Assembly: GCA_005778405.1 (NCBI GenBank)
Contig: SXOA01000032.1
Coordinates: 1 to 61,107, forward strand
DNA length: 61,107 nt
Direction: 5' to 3'
DNA from: Planctomycetaceae bacterium
Lineage (GTDB): Bacteria; Planctomycetota; Planctomycetia; Pirellulales; Pirellulaceae
The notes beneath the pieces are model-generated. The model was not told the origin of the DNA. It ran no database searches and saw only the letters and a list, made by a program, of their open reading frames with translations. This document shows, piece by piece, positions 18,628 through 26,154 of this stretch; the first letter of the stretch is position 1; every line of letters starts with the position of its first letter. Both the position numbers and the translations under genes were made by a program.

Positions 18628-19521
18628 ATGACTAGTCCGGCGGACAACAAATTGCTCGACACAACCGAAGTGCCGCTTGCCTGGGCGCGGCAGGACATCG
18701 AGCAGCGACTGGCATTTCGCGGGGGCAAATTCACGCGAGTGAACCTGCTTCTTTCGGGGCTTTTTGCGCTGGCTCTTACGATTATCTTCTATGGCATCCT
18801 GGCCGTTTGCCAGCGTTATCAAGTCTACGCCCTGGCACGCCTGGGAGAGTCCTTCATCGAGCGCGGGCCGCTCCCCTATCCCACGGTCTTCTTTTCCGCC
18901 TGGGCGCTCGTCATCTTGTTTATCAAGTCACGCAAGCTGGCCTATCAGAAGCGAGCCTTGCAGTATCAGGTGGTTCCATTGGCCCATGACTTCGTGCTGT
19001 CGCCGGCAACGGTGGACGTGGTGATGGACAATATCCATTCCACGGTCGATGACCCCAAGCACTTCGTCATTTTCAACCGCATCATGGTCGCCTTGTCGAA
19101 TTTGCGAAATCTTGGCGAGGTGGGTGACGTGGATGACATCCTGCGTTCCCAGGCCGATCACGATGAATCCGGAATGGAAACCAGTTACGCCATGATCGGG
19201 GCCTTTGTCTGGGCCATTCCCGTGCTCGGATTCATTGGCACGGTGCAAGGACTTTCCCAAGCGATTGGCCAGTTTGCCAGCGTGTTGCAATCCACAGCCG
19301 AACTTGACCAGATTAAGACGGCCCTGCAGGGAGTAACTGGCGGTCTGGCGACGGCTTTCGAAACTACTTTTCAGGCGCTCGTGCTGGCACTCGTCATCCA
19401 ATTGCTTTTGGTTTACACCAAGAAGTCCGAGGAGGAATTCCTGGATGACTGTGGCGGATATTGCCTGAAATACGTCGTCAACAAGCTCCGCATCATGCCC
19501 TTTCAGGCGGAACAGATCTAA
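18628..19521 (+). CDS. MotA/TolQ/ExbB-like proton channel subunit
   Basis: A 297-aa inner-membrane protein. Two N-terminal helices (about 33-53 and 85-100) flank a short periplasmic loop; the family core is near the C-terminus: SYAMIGAFVWAIPVLGFIGTVQG (about 190-213) followed by GLATAFETTFQALVLALVIQLLLV (about 240-263). This is the MotA/TolQ/ExbB channel fold that turns ion flow into rotation or pulling. The two downstream single-pass proteins would be its ExbD/MotB-like partners. Good Shine-Dalgarno (GAGGAA) 6 bases before the ATG. Its placement in a GTPase/GAP1 operon is the key context clue. Confidence 0.88.
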   Translation: MTSPADNKLLDTTEVPLAWARQDIEQRLAFRGGKFTRVNLLLSGLFALALTIIFYGILAVCQRYQVYALARLGESFIERGPLPYPTVFFSAWALVILFIKSRKLAYQKRALQYQVVPLAHDFVLSPATVDVVMDNIHSTVDDPKHFVIFNRIMVALSNLRNLGEVGDVDDILRSQADHDESGMETSYAMIGAFVWAIPVLGFIGTVQGLSQAIGQFASVLQSTAELDQIKTALQGVTGGLATAFETTFQALVLALVIQLLLVYTKKSEEEFLDDCGGYCLKYVVNKLRIMPFQAEQI

Positions 19522-19536
19522 CTCAGGAGAACAGTC

Positions 19537-20859
19537 ATGAGCGAGTGGTTTTGCCGCGTCGCCGGGGCGCTCTCCGGCCCGTTTTCGCTGGATGAGCTCG
19601 AATACTTGCGCGATCGGGGCCAGCTGTCCGTGAGTGACGAAGTCCGCTGCGAGGGAAATTCCCCCTGGATTCCCGCTTCGGACGTACCGGGCTTGTTTCC
19701 CCAATCCATTGCCAAACCGATTGCCGCAGTTTCGGTGACGCCAGTCGCACCCCCTGCCGTTGGCAGTCCTGCCCCGGCGCTCCAGCCTGCCCAGACTGCA
19801 TCACCGCCTTCCGTACCGCTCGCACTTCCCACCGAAGCCGACCGCCGTCGCAAGCAGGTTCTGATGGGTGCGGGGATTGGCATTGGCACGGCCATTATCA
19901 TTTTTCTCTTGCTGTTGCTGCTGTTGACTTGGGGAGGAGGAGGCAACGGCTTTGCCGGAGGGGGCGGCGGAACTGGAAACGGTCAAGGGAGCGGTTCAGG
20001 GGACGGCGTCGGCCCGGGCCAAGGGACCGGCATGGGTGGCGGAAGCGGCGGAGGCATCGGCAATAGTTCCGGGGGAAGTGGCAATCAGGCCCAAGGGACC
20101 GGTGGCGGTACCGGTGACCAGGCTCCTGGCGGCCCCACGGAGGACGGAACGACGAGCGCCACCGGCGACGAAGGGACGAAGTCCATGGGCGATGGGGAAG
20201 ACCCGGATGCCAAGCCGCTCCCCAACACTTTCACCATTCAAAAAGTCAAACCGACTCCCGGAGGAGGTGCCAGCAAGACCCAGGGAGAAGGGGGTGGAGG
20301 CATGTTCGGCGGTGGGGGGGGTGGAGGCACCGATGGAAAAGATTTCTTTGGCGTCAAGGTCAAAGGAAAGATTGCCTTGGTGTGCGACGTGTCGGGAAGC
20401 ATGGGAACGGACTTTCCCATTCTGGTCAGGGAGCTCCGGAAGAAATTCCCCAAGGATACGCCGCTGATTATCGTCAATGGCTGCCACTTTGCGCCCCCCA
20501 CCCCCGGTGGCCAGCCGCCACAAAAATTGATGGGCCCAATGCCGTATATGGGTAATGAATTCGCCAACGATCCAAATGCATATACGGCCAACAACACGAC
20601 CGATGCCATCATTTTCGCGGTTGAGGAGCTAAGGCGAAACACCGTCATGTTCAACAACGATTTGCAGGACAGTGGGTCGGAGAGCGCCATCGATGCCTTT
20701 GAGGAGCTTTGGAAAGAGAAGAAGTTTACGCTCTCCGGACGCAGTCTGAACTGCGATGCGCCCCCTCGGCTATTGGAATTCATCAAGAAGTCGAAAGGGG
20801 AATTCAAGCTCGATCCTCTGACCAGAACCAAGTCGCCGGCGCAAGCCTGGAGTCCGTAA
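19537..20859 (+). CDS. GYF_2 - transmembrane - glycine-rich - vWA protein
   Basis: A 440-aa protein with domains in this order: GYF_2 (1-55, EWFCRVAGALSGPFSLDEL...WIPASDVPGLF), a Pro/Ala linker, one membrane helix (about 108-130), a very glycine-rich stretch (about 130-270) and a von Willebrand A domain (about 275-430). The vWA MIDAS first motif is complete: DVSGSMG with D284, S286 and S288, so metal-dependent ligand binding is expected. The GYF_2 head would be on the opposite side of the membrane from the vWA domain. It lies between the channel gene and the ExbD-like genes, so it probably couples the channel to another ligand. SD sequence CAGGAG precedes the ATG. Confidence 0.88.
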   Translation: MSEWFCRVAGALSGPFSLDELEYLRDRGQLSVSDEVRCEGNSPWIPASDVPGLFPQSIAKPIAAVSVTPVAPPAVGSPAPALQPAQTASPPSVPLALPTEADRRRKQVLMGAGIGIGTAIIIFLLLLLLLTWGGGGNGFAGGGGGTGNGQGSGSGDGVGPGQGTGMGGGSGGGIGNSSGGSGNQAQGTGGGTGDQAPGGPTEDGTTSATGDEGTKSMGDGEDPDAKPLPNTFTIQKVKPTPGGGASKTQGEGGGGMFGGGGGGGTDGKDFFGVKVKGKIALVCDVSGSMGTDFPILVRELRKKFPKDTPLIIVNGCHFAPPTPGGQPPQKLMGPMPYMGNEFANDPNAYTANNTTDAIIFAVEELRRNTVMFNNDLQDSGSESAIDAFEELWKEKKFTLSGRSLNCDAPPRLLEFIKKSKGEFKLDPLTRTKSPAQAWSP

Positions 20860-20933
20860 TTTGACCCAGTCCAGAATCATCGCCACCAAGTCTTAGCGTC
20901 TCGTACAATTCGAAAGAAAGGAGCAGGCCAGCC

Positions 20934-21770
20934 ATGTCCAGACGCGGCCGCGGCGGCACGCCGATTTCGCTGTTCTCCTTTCAGGACATCATCACCTCCG
21001 TGACGGGGATCATGATCCTGGTCACGCTGTTTCTCGCGCTGGAGGTCATTCGGCGCAAGGAAGGCTCGCCTCAACAACGCACCAAAGTTCTGACCGAGGA
21101 GCTGGTGCAAGCGTCCGCTCAAGCGACGAGAGTAAAATCCACGCTCGAGGGAAATCGGCGGCAAATTGAGCAGCTTCGCTCCGCGCTGGCTGAGGACGAG
21201 TCCCAACTGCTGGAATCGGTCAAGGTGGACGCCGACGAAGTTTCCCGCAAGCTCCGTGATCTGGACGAGCTCAACAAGCTGATGGCCGGCGAGCTCACGC
21301 AGAGCGAGGCCCGCCGCAAACAGACCGAGAAGGACTTGGAGGAGATGCTCGCCCGCGAAGCGGACAAGCAGACCGACAAACAAACGCTCGAGCAACTGGC
21401 TCAGAAAGTCAAGGAAAGGATTGACGAGCTGAAGAAACTCCGGCAGGCAAACCGCGTGATTTTCAATCCAACTCAAGGGGATTCCAAAACACCCTGGCTT
21501 GTCGAACTTTCGGCAACCGGCATTCTCAGCGCCCAGCTTGGCAAAAAGGAAAAGCCGCAGAGCTTTTCCACCGCGGCGGCATTCAAGTCCTGGGCGGCCA
21601 AACGGAGCAAAGTGGGCGAGTATTTTGTGCTGCTGGTGAAACCATCCACGGTGGAGAAGTTTCTCGACACCCGCCAGGCGTTGGAGACGCAAGGGTTTGA
21701 CGTCGGCTTCGATTTGCTGCGGGACGATCAAACCGCGATCGACCCTGAGTCGGGAGCCGCCACCCCATGA
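20934..21770 (+). CDS. ExbD/MotB-like single-pass protein 1 with coiled coil
   Basis: A 278-aa protein. A short basic N-terminus (MSRRGRGGTPISLF) leads to one membrane helix (about 17-36, IITSVTGIMILVTLFLALEV), a long coiled coil (about 45-165, many Glu/Lys/Leu heptads) and a small C-terminal globular domain (KVGEYFVLLVKPSTVEKFLDTRQALETQGFDVGFDLL). The topology is that of ExbD/TolR/MotB stators, but the terminal domain is not OmpA-like. Its 3' end overlaps the next gene by 4 bases (ATGA), and the two products share this layout, so they probably form a heteromer with the ExbB-like channel. Confidence 0.75.
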   Translation: MSRRGRGGTPISLFSFQDIITSVTGIMILVTLFLALEVIRRKEGSPQQRTKVLTEELVQASAQATRVKSTLEGNRRQIEQLRSALAEDESQLLESVKVDADEVSRKLRDLDELNKLMAGELTQSEARRKQTEKDLEEMLAREADKQTDKQTLEQLAQKVKERIDELKKLRQANRVIFNPTQGDSKTPWLVELSATGILSAQLGKKEKPQSFSTAAAFKSWAAKRSKVGEYFVLLVKPSTVEKFLDTRQALETQGFDVGFDLLRDDQTAIDPESGAATP

Positions 21771-22675
21771 GTCGCAAGAAAGCGGGCAATTTCGACAGCC
21801 TGGATCTGCTGCTCGATACGATTTGCAATCTATTCGGCGGCGTGCTATTCATCGCCATGCTGGTCATCATCCTGCTCAACATGACCAGCGAGCAGGTCGC
21901 GGTGGAAGCGCCAGATGCGGCCTCGATGGAAAAACTGTCTTCCGCCCAAATCGAGCTGGCGGATTCGCAGGCGGAGCTGGAAAGCCTTCGCCGCGCGGCT
22001 AGCGAGCAGGAGGATCTGGCGAAAAAGTTCGCCGATCCGAGAGTGCGCGACCTGATTACGCAGTCCACGAAGAAGCACTCCAGCATCGCCTCCGTCACCG
22101 CCACGCACGAAACCAACCTGCTCGAAGCCGGCAAGAAACAGGACGACGTCAATCGCATCGCTACCGCCCTGCAAGCCATGGAAACCGCGCTCGAAAAGAT
22201 CAAAAAGCAACTCGCCGCGGTGGACCAGCAATTGAAGCAAGAGCAGCAACTGCGGACACGAACCGTCAAACTCCCCCGTCAAAAGGTCACCAGCAAGCAG
22301 CAGATTGCATATTTGCTGAAAGCAGGGCGCTTGTTTGCGTACATTCGCAAAGACGCCTCTGGCGCCATCATTCGCGAAACCGCCGATACGCAAGAATCCA
22401 CTTCCGCTGGAATGACTTACCTGGAACCCGTGCCGGGCGGCGGGACACCCGTCAATCCCGCCGGCGATACCAGCGGCACTGTATCCGCCAGGCTCGCCGG
22501 TTGGGATCCCAACCAGCACTTCATCGCAATTTGCGTTTGGCCTGATTCCTTCGAGCACTTTCCCGTGGTCCGTCAAATCCTCGTCGAGGAGGGCTTCGAG
22601 TACCAATTGCAACCCTTTCCGGCTGACGGCAAAGTATCACTGGGCGCGTCCGCGAACAGCAATCTAGTTCAGTAG
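21767..22675 (+). CDS. ExbD/MotB-like single-pass protein 2 with coiled coil
   Basis: A 302-aa protein with the same plan as its upstream neighbour: short cytoplasmic head (MSRKKAGNFDSLDLLLDTI), membrane helix (about 22-42, LFGGVLFIAMLVIILLNM), coiled coil (about 50-165) and a C-terminal domain ending in NQHFIAICVWPDSFEHFPVVRQILVEEGFEYQLQPF. That end aligns with FVLLVKPSTVEKFLDTRQALETQGFDVGFD of the other protein, so the two are paralogues. It is the last gene of the block and is followed by a decayed insertion sequence. Confidence 0.75.
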   Translation: MSRKKAGNFDSLDLLLDTICNLFGGVLFIAMLVIILLNMTSEQVAVEAPDAASMEKLSSAQIELADSQAELESLRRAASEQEDLAKKFADPRVRDLITQSTKKHSSIASVTATHETNLLEAGKKQDDVNRIATALQAMETALEKIKKQLAAVDQQLKQEQQLRTRTVKLPRQKVTSKQQIAYLLKAGRLFAYIRKDASGAIIRETADTQESTSAGMTYLEPVPGGGTPVNPAGDTSGTVSARLAGWDPNQHFIAICVWPDSFEHFPVVRQILVEEGFEYQLQPFPADGKVSLGASANSNLVQ

Positions 22676-22779
22676 GTTTGCAGGCTGCTTGAGTGGATCG
22701 AATTCAGCAAATCGGTGGGCATCGACTGCGGATTGGGATGCCTCCGCAAATAGTCGTCGGCAGCATGGGCATTGGGCAG

Positions 22780-23395
22780 CCCGTGAGAAATAGTCTGCCG
22801 AGTTCGCGGTTGGATGGTGAGGCTCCATTTGGGAAGTGAGGGGGATCGTAGCAGTCGCTCGGCGATGGCTCGAAACCGTTTCTGGGTGAGGCGCACGCCG
22901 GTGGTGTAAGTGCAAACTAGAAGGTGGATGTGTGGAGCGACGCCGCGCCAGGTTATCGTTTGGGCCCACTTCAGCGCTGCCTGCACGGTGTTCAGCAATG
23001 CGCCGTTCCAGTAATTCTCCAACGTTGGAACTGTCCTACTATCCCCCCTACCACAGCAAATACAACCGCATCGAGTCCCGGCGCGAGGGGATTGGGGTGC
23101 GTCAGTTCATGACGGTCGGAGAATTCTGCCAACCGTTTCCTGAACTGCGTGCGGGAACTGTCGATCTAAGGGCCGTTGTCTAGATTGATGGGCAGGCGTC
23201 GCACCTGCGGATGGGCGGCTTGGCGGTTGGTCCACCACAATTCCAGGCTGTCGGCGACGAAATCACTGGTGTCCCGCGAGGTGCCAAACACCACGTTCAA
23301 CTGCTCCGTGTCCACCTCCAGAATGCCGGCTGGAGCAAGCACTGCGCCCTTGTGCCTGATGCGTCTCCGTCACCTGTTCCGTCAATTCGGCTGAC
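22780..23395 (-). pseudogene. ISAzo13-type DDE transposase remnant with internal inversion
   Basis: Three pieces of one transposase can be read. Minus strand, about 23165-23330: PAGILEVDTEQLNVVFGT...LELWWTNRQAAHPQVRRLPINLDNGP, ending at an in-frame TAG (23166-23168), then a weakly matching SSRTQFRKRLAEFSDR. Plus strand, about 23025-23078: LELSYYPPYHSKYNRIES, which should lie next but is inverted. Minus strand, 23022 down to about 22785: LENYWNGALLNTVQAALKWAQT...TYTTGVRLTQKRFRAI...WSLTIQP. The order matches ISAzo13 (Rhodopirellula-type) transposases if the middle part is flipped. A perfect palindrome, ccaacgttgg at 23019-23028, marks one inversion joint. Confidence 0.8.
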
Positions 23396-23558
23396 ATCGT
23401 CCCGTCCTTGGACTGAATGGATCGGGAACTCCCCTACGTCAGCACCTATTACTCTGAATCAAGTAAGTTGCGGTAGATCAAAAGTCGCGGGCTGCTTCAT
23501 GTATATCAACGAGGCACCCACGCGGAGGAGCGCTGCGTGGACGCGGCGGCTAACCTTG

Positions 23559-24341
23559 CTACTTCGCCCGGTGCAGGCTTTCGTCGACGACGTGTTCCGC
23601 TTCAATGGGAGCGAGCGGCGCGGGGATGTTGCGGCCTTCGCCGTGGTAGGTGCCGCCGGTGGGGGCGGCGAAGCGGACGCAACCGGCGAGGATCCGCTGG
23701 ATGTTGGGGTCGTAGTAGATGGGGAAAGTCTCGTGGCCGGGGCTGAAGTAGACGACTTTTCCTTTCCCCCGCCGCCAGGTGCAGCCGGAGCGGAAGACTT
23801 CGCCCCCCTCGAACCAACTGATCGTGAACAGCTCGTCGGGGGTGGGAATGTCAAAGAACTCGCCGTACATCTCCACGTTGGGGAGCTCGAAGCATTCCTC
23901 GGTGAAGCCGGCGACGATGGGATGCGACGGGTTCACGATCCAGACCCGCTCCTTCTCCGCCGCTTCCCGCCAGCGGAGCATGCAGCTCGTTCCCATGAGT
24001 TTCTTGAAGATCTTGCTGTTGTGAGCGGAGTGGAGGGCGACGAGCCCCATCCCTTGCCAGACCCGCTTCTGCACCCGGTCGACCACGGCATCGCTCACCC
24101 GCTCGTGAGCCGCGTGCCCCCACCAGGTCAACACGTCGGTCTGGGCCAGCACTTCGTCCGTCAGGCCATGCTCCGGCTCATCAAGCGTGGCGGTGTGGAT
24201 GGTGACGTCATTGCCGAGTTGCCTCTTCAGGGACTCGGCCCACACCGCATGCATTCCCTGCGGATAAATCTGCCGGACTTGCTCGACGAGTTGTTCGTGG
24301 ACGTATTCGTTCCAGAGAGTGACGCGGAGAGCGGCGGGCAT
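23559..24341 (-). CDS. ThuA-like domain protein (trehalose utilisation family)
   Basis: A 260-aa protein of the ThuA class I glutamine amidotransferase-like fold. Motifs: RVTLWNEYVHEQ at the start, DVLTWWGHAAHERVSDAVVDRV, GMGLVALHSAHNSKIFKKLMGTSC, and GKVVYFSPGHETFPIYYDPNIQRIL. No signal peptide, so a cytoplasmic role is likely. Rhizobial ThuA works with ThuB in oxidation of trehalose-type disaccharides; planctomycetes carry many paralogues whose substrates are unknown. It is divergent from pyrF with a 123-base gap that must hold both promoters. Confidence 0.88.
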   Translation of the reverse strand: MPAALRVTLWNEYVHEQLVEQVRQIYPQGMHAVWAESLKRQLGNDVTIHTATLDEPEHGLTDEVLAQTDVLTWWGHAAHERVSDAVVDRVQKRVWQGMGLVALHSAHNSKIFKKLMGTSCMLRWREAAEKERVWIVNPSHPIVAGFTEECFELPNVEMYGEFFDIPTPDELFTISWFEGGEVFRSGCTWRRGKGKVVYFSPGHETFPIYYDPNIQRILAGCVRFAAPTGGTYHGEGRNIPAPLAPIEAEHVVDESLHRAK

Positions 24342-24464
24342 GGGGAAATCCTGGGCGGTATGAATGCACTACTGCGTAAGGTGCCTGTTAGATTAGCGGC
24401 GCGGCAACGTGGATGGCAAGCAAGCGCCCTGCCGCCGCATCGCTGCCATGCCTAAAATCATGGC

Positions 24465-25409
24465 ATGTCACAACCAACCCCACACCATTTCACCGATCGT
24501 CTGATTGCGGCGATCCGCCGCAAGAAGAATCCCGTGCTCGTCGGCCTCGACCCGCGGGCGGAAAGCCTGCCCAAGGGACTGCTGGCCGGAGAAGAAAACG
24601 AGGCGGTAGCACGGGCTTATGTTGCCTTTTGCCGCGGCATTATCGATGTCGTCGCGCCACTGGTCCCCGCCGTCAAGCCGCAGGCTGCCTTTTTTGAGCA
24701 GTTGGGTCCGACGGGCTGCGTGGCTTTGGGTGAAGTGATGAACTATGCGGCTGAGAAAGGGCTGGTGGTCATTCTCGATGGCAAACGGAACGACATCGGT
24801 ACGACGGCGCAGGCGTATGCGGAAGGGTATCTCGGTGGGGTAGGCTTCCAGCCTGCCCAGAAATCCCCCTGGGGTGCTGACGCCCTCACCGTGAGCCCGT
24901 ACCTCGGCGACGACAGCATCACGCCTTTTCTAACCATCGCCAAAGAGCGCGGGGCGGGAATTTTTGTGCTGGTGAAGACATCCAATCCGGGCGGCGGACG
25001 ATTTCAAGATCTGGTCGCCGATGGCCAGCCGCTCTATCGGCACGTGGCCCAGTTCGTGGAAGGGCTATCCGCCAAGAGCCGCGGCAGTGAGGGGTATGGC
25101 TTCGCTGGAGCCGTTTGCGGAGCAACTTATCCCGAGCAACTGGCCGAATTGCGACAGGCAATGCCCAGTACGCTGTTTCTGATTCCCGGCTTTGGGGCGC
25201 AAGGAGGCACGGCCAAGGATTGTGCGGCGGCCTTCGATGAGCGAGGCCTCGGCGGCATCGTCAATAACAGCCGCGGCATCATTTTCGCCCATTCGCGGGT
25301 GGAGTATCGGGACAAGTTTGGCGATGCCCGCTGGCAAGCAGCGGTCGAAGCGGCCACGAGGGACATGATCGCCCAGTTGGCGACGGAAACAACAGCGGGA
25401 AGATTGTAG
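24465..25409 (+). CDS. pyrF: Orotidine 5'-phosphate decarboxylase (pyrF type 2)
   Basis: A 314-aa enzyme for the last step of UMP synthesis, OMP to UMP plus CO2. The active-site motif DGKRNDIGTTA (D and K catalytic) is intact, as are PVLVGLDPR near the start, ALTVSPYLG and ILVKTSNPG-like VLVKTSNPGGG, and FGAQGG near the C-terminus. This is the longer type 2 form. An odd insertion, GVGFQPAQKSP, lies between EGYLG and WGADALTVSPYLG and is encoded by a GTAG-hairpin repeat (24840-24858), so a REP-like element has been absorbed in frame. SD sequence weak. The gene is monocistronic. Confidence 0.93.
   Translation: MSQPTPHHFTDRLIAAIRRKKNPVLVGLDPRAESLPKGLLAGEENEAVARAYVAFCRGIIDVVAPLVPAVKPQAAFFEQLGPTGCVALGEVMNYAAEKGLVVILDGKRNDIGTTAQAYAEGYLGGVGFQPAQKSPWGADALTVSPYLGDDSITPFLTIAKERGAGIFVLVKTSNPGGGRFQDLVADGQPLYRHVAQFVEGLSAKSRGSEGYGFAGAVCGATYPEQLAELRQAMPSTLFLIPGFGAQGGTAKDCAAAFDERGLGGIVNNSRGIIFAHSRVEYRDKFGDARWQAAVEAATRDMIAQLATETTAGRL
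24840..24858 (+). repeat. GTAG-hairpin REP-like unit inside pyrF
   Basis: GTAGGCTTCCAGCCTGCC has the palindrome AGGCTtccAGCCT directly after GTAG. A near-identical core (aggcttccagcct) occurs in the intergenic region at 60804-60816. It adds residues GFQPAQK to PyrF without breaking the frame. Confidence 0.75.
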
Positions 25410-25585
25410 TTTGACTCCTCCCATTTCCTGACGTAGATAATCTTTGGCTCTGGAATGTCGCACTCGCGGGATTTTGGGCTCTTGAACGGATCCGACTTTC
25501 GCCCAGCATTTCATTCTTGCTGGTCCCCGAGGGGTTAGGGTTCGCAATTCTATCTGTTTGCTGCTGCTCGCAATCTGGGGCAAAT

Positions 25586-26038
25586 ATGGGCACGCTGACG
25601 CTTGAGACCTCTCCTGCCGCGCCGCTGGTTCTGCTGCGAGAGCCGAGCGCGACGACGGAGGAGCAAATCCGCGTCAGCGTGCGGTTGGCCCGAGCGAGCT
25701 TTGCGCCGCGGCAGGATGACTTTCGCCCCGATCGTCGTCATGGTGCCCGTTCCCCCTTTCCGTATCCGGTGCAACTCACGCCGGTCCTTGGCGGCAATCA
25801 GCCGGATGTCGAACAGACGATTACGGTCATCGGCCGCCATCTTTCGGAGCAGGGTCTGGACTTTTACCATCACGAGCCGGTCCCCTTCCGCCGGGCCGTA
25901 GTCTCGCTACCGACAGACGGCAAGGAATGGGTGAGTTTTCTGTTCGAGCTCTTCTGGACCCGCTACAACTGCCACGGCTGGTACGACAACGGTGGCCGGT
26001 TTTTGGCCGTGGTGCCGCCAATGGAATTCAACGCTTAG
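25586..26038 (+). CDS. PilZ-like domain protein
   Basis: The ATG at 25586 gives 150 aa. After a short N-terminus the protein runs RRHGARSPFPYPVQLTPV, then TITVIGRHLSEQGLDFYHHEPVPFRRAVVSL and LFWTRYNCHGWYDNGGRFLAVV. This layout (basic box, then LSxxGLxFxxxxP) resembles divergent PilZ domains common in planctomycetes, which may bind cyclic di-GMP; the classic RxxxR and DxSxxG boxes are only partly kept. An upstream ATG at 25517 adds low-quality residues and is not preferred. Single gene between pyrF and the second cytochrome-like operon. Confidence 0.6.
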   Translation: MGTLTLETSPAAPLVLLREPSATTEEQIRVSVRLARASFAPRQDDFRPDRRHGARSPFPYPVQLTPVLGGNQPDVEQTITVIGRHLSEQGLDFYHHEPVPFRRAVVSLPTDGKEWVSFLFELFWTRYNCHGWYDNGGRFLAVVPPMEFNA

Positions 26039-26154
26039 CCATCCCGTCCACGCGGTGCATGGCGTACTCCTCGCGAGGACGCGGCGGTTAAGCGGCTCCA
26101 TCTTCTCGATATCCGGCCGCTTTGCGGTTATCGTGAGAGATTGGAGGATGAACC

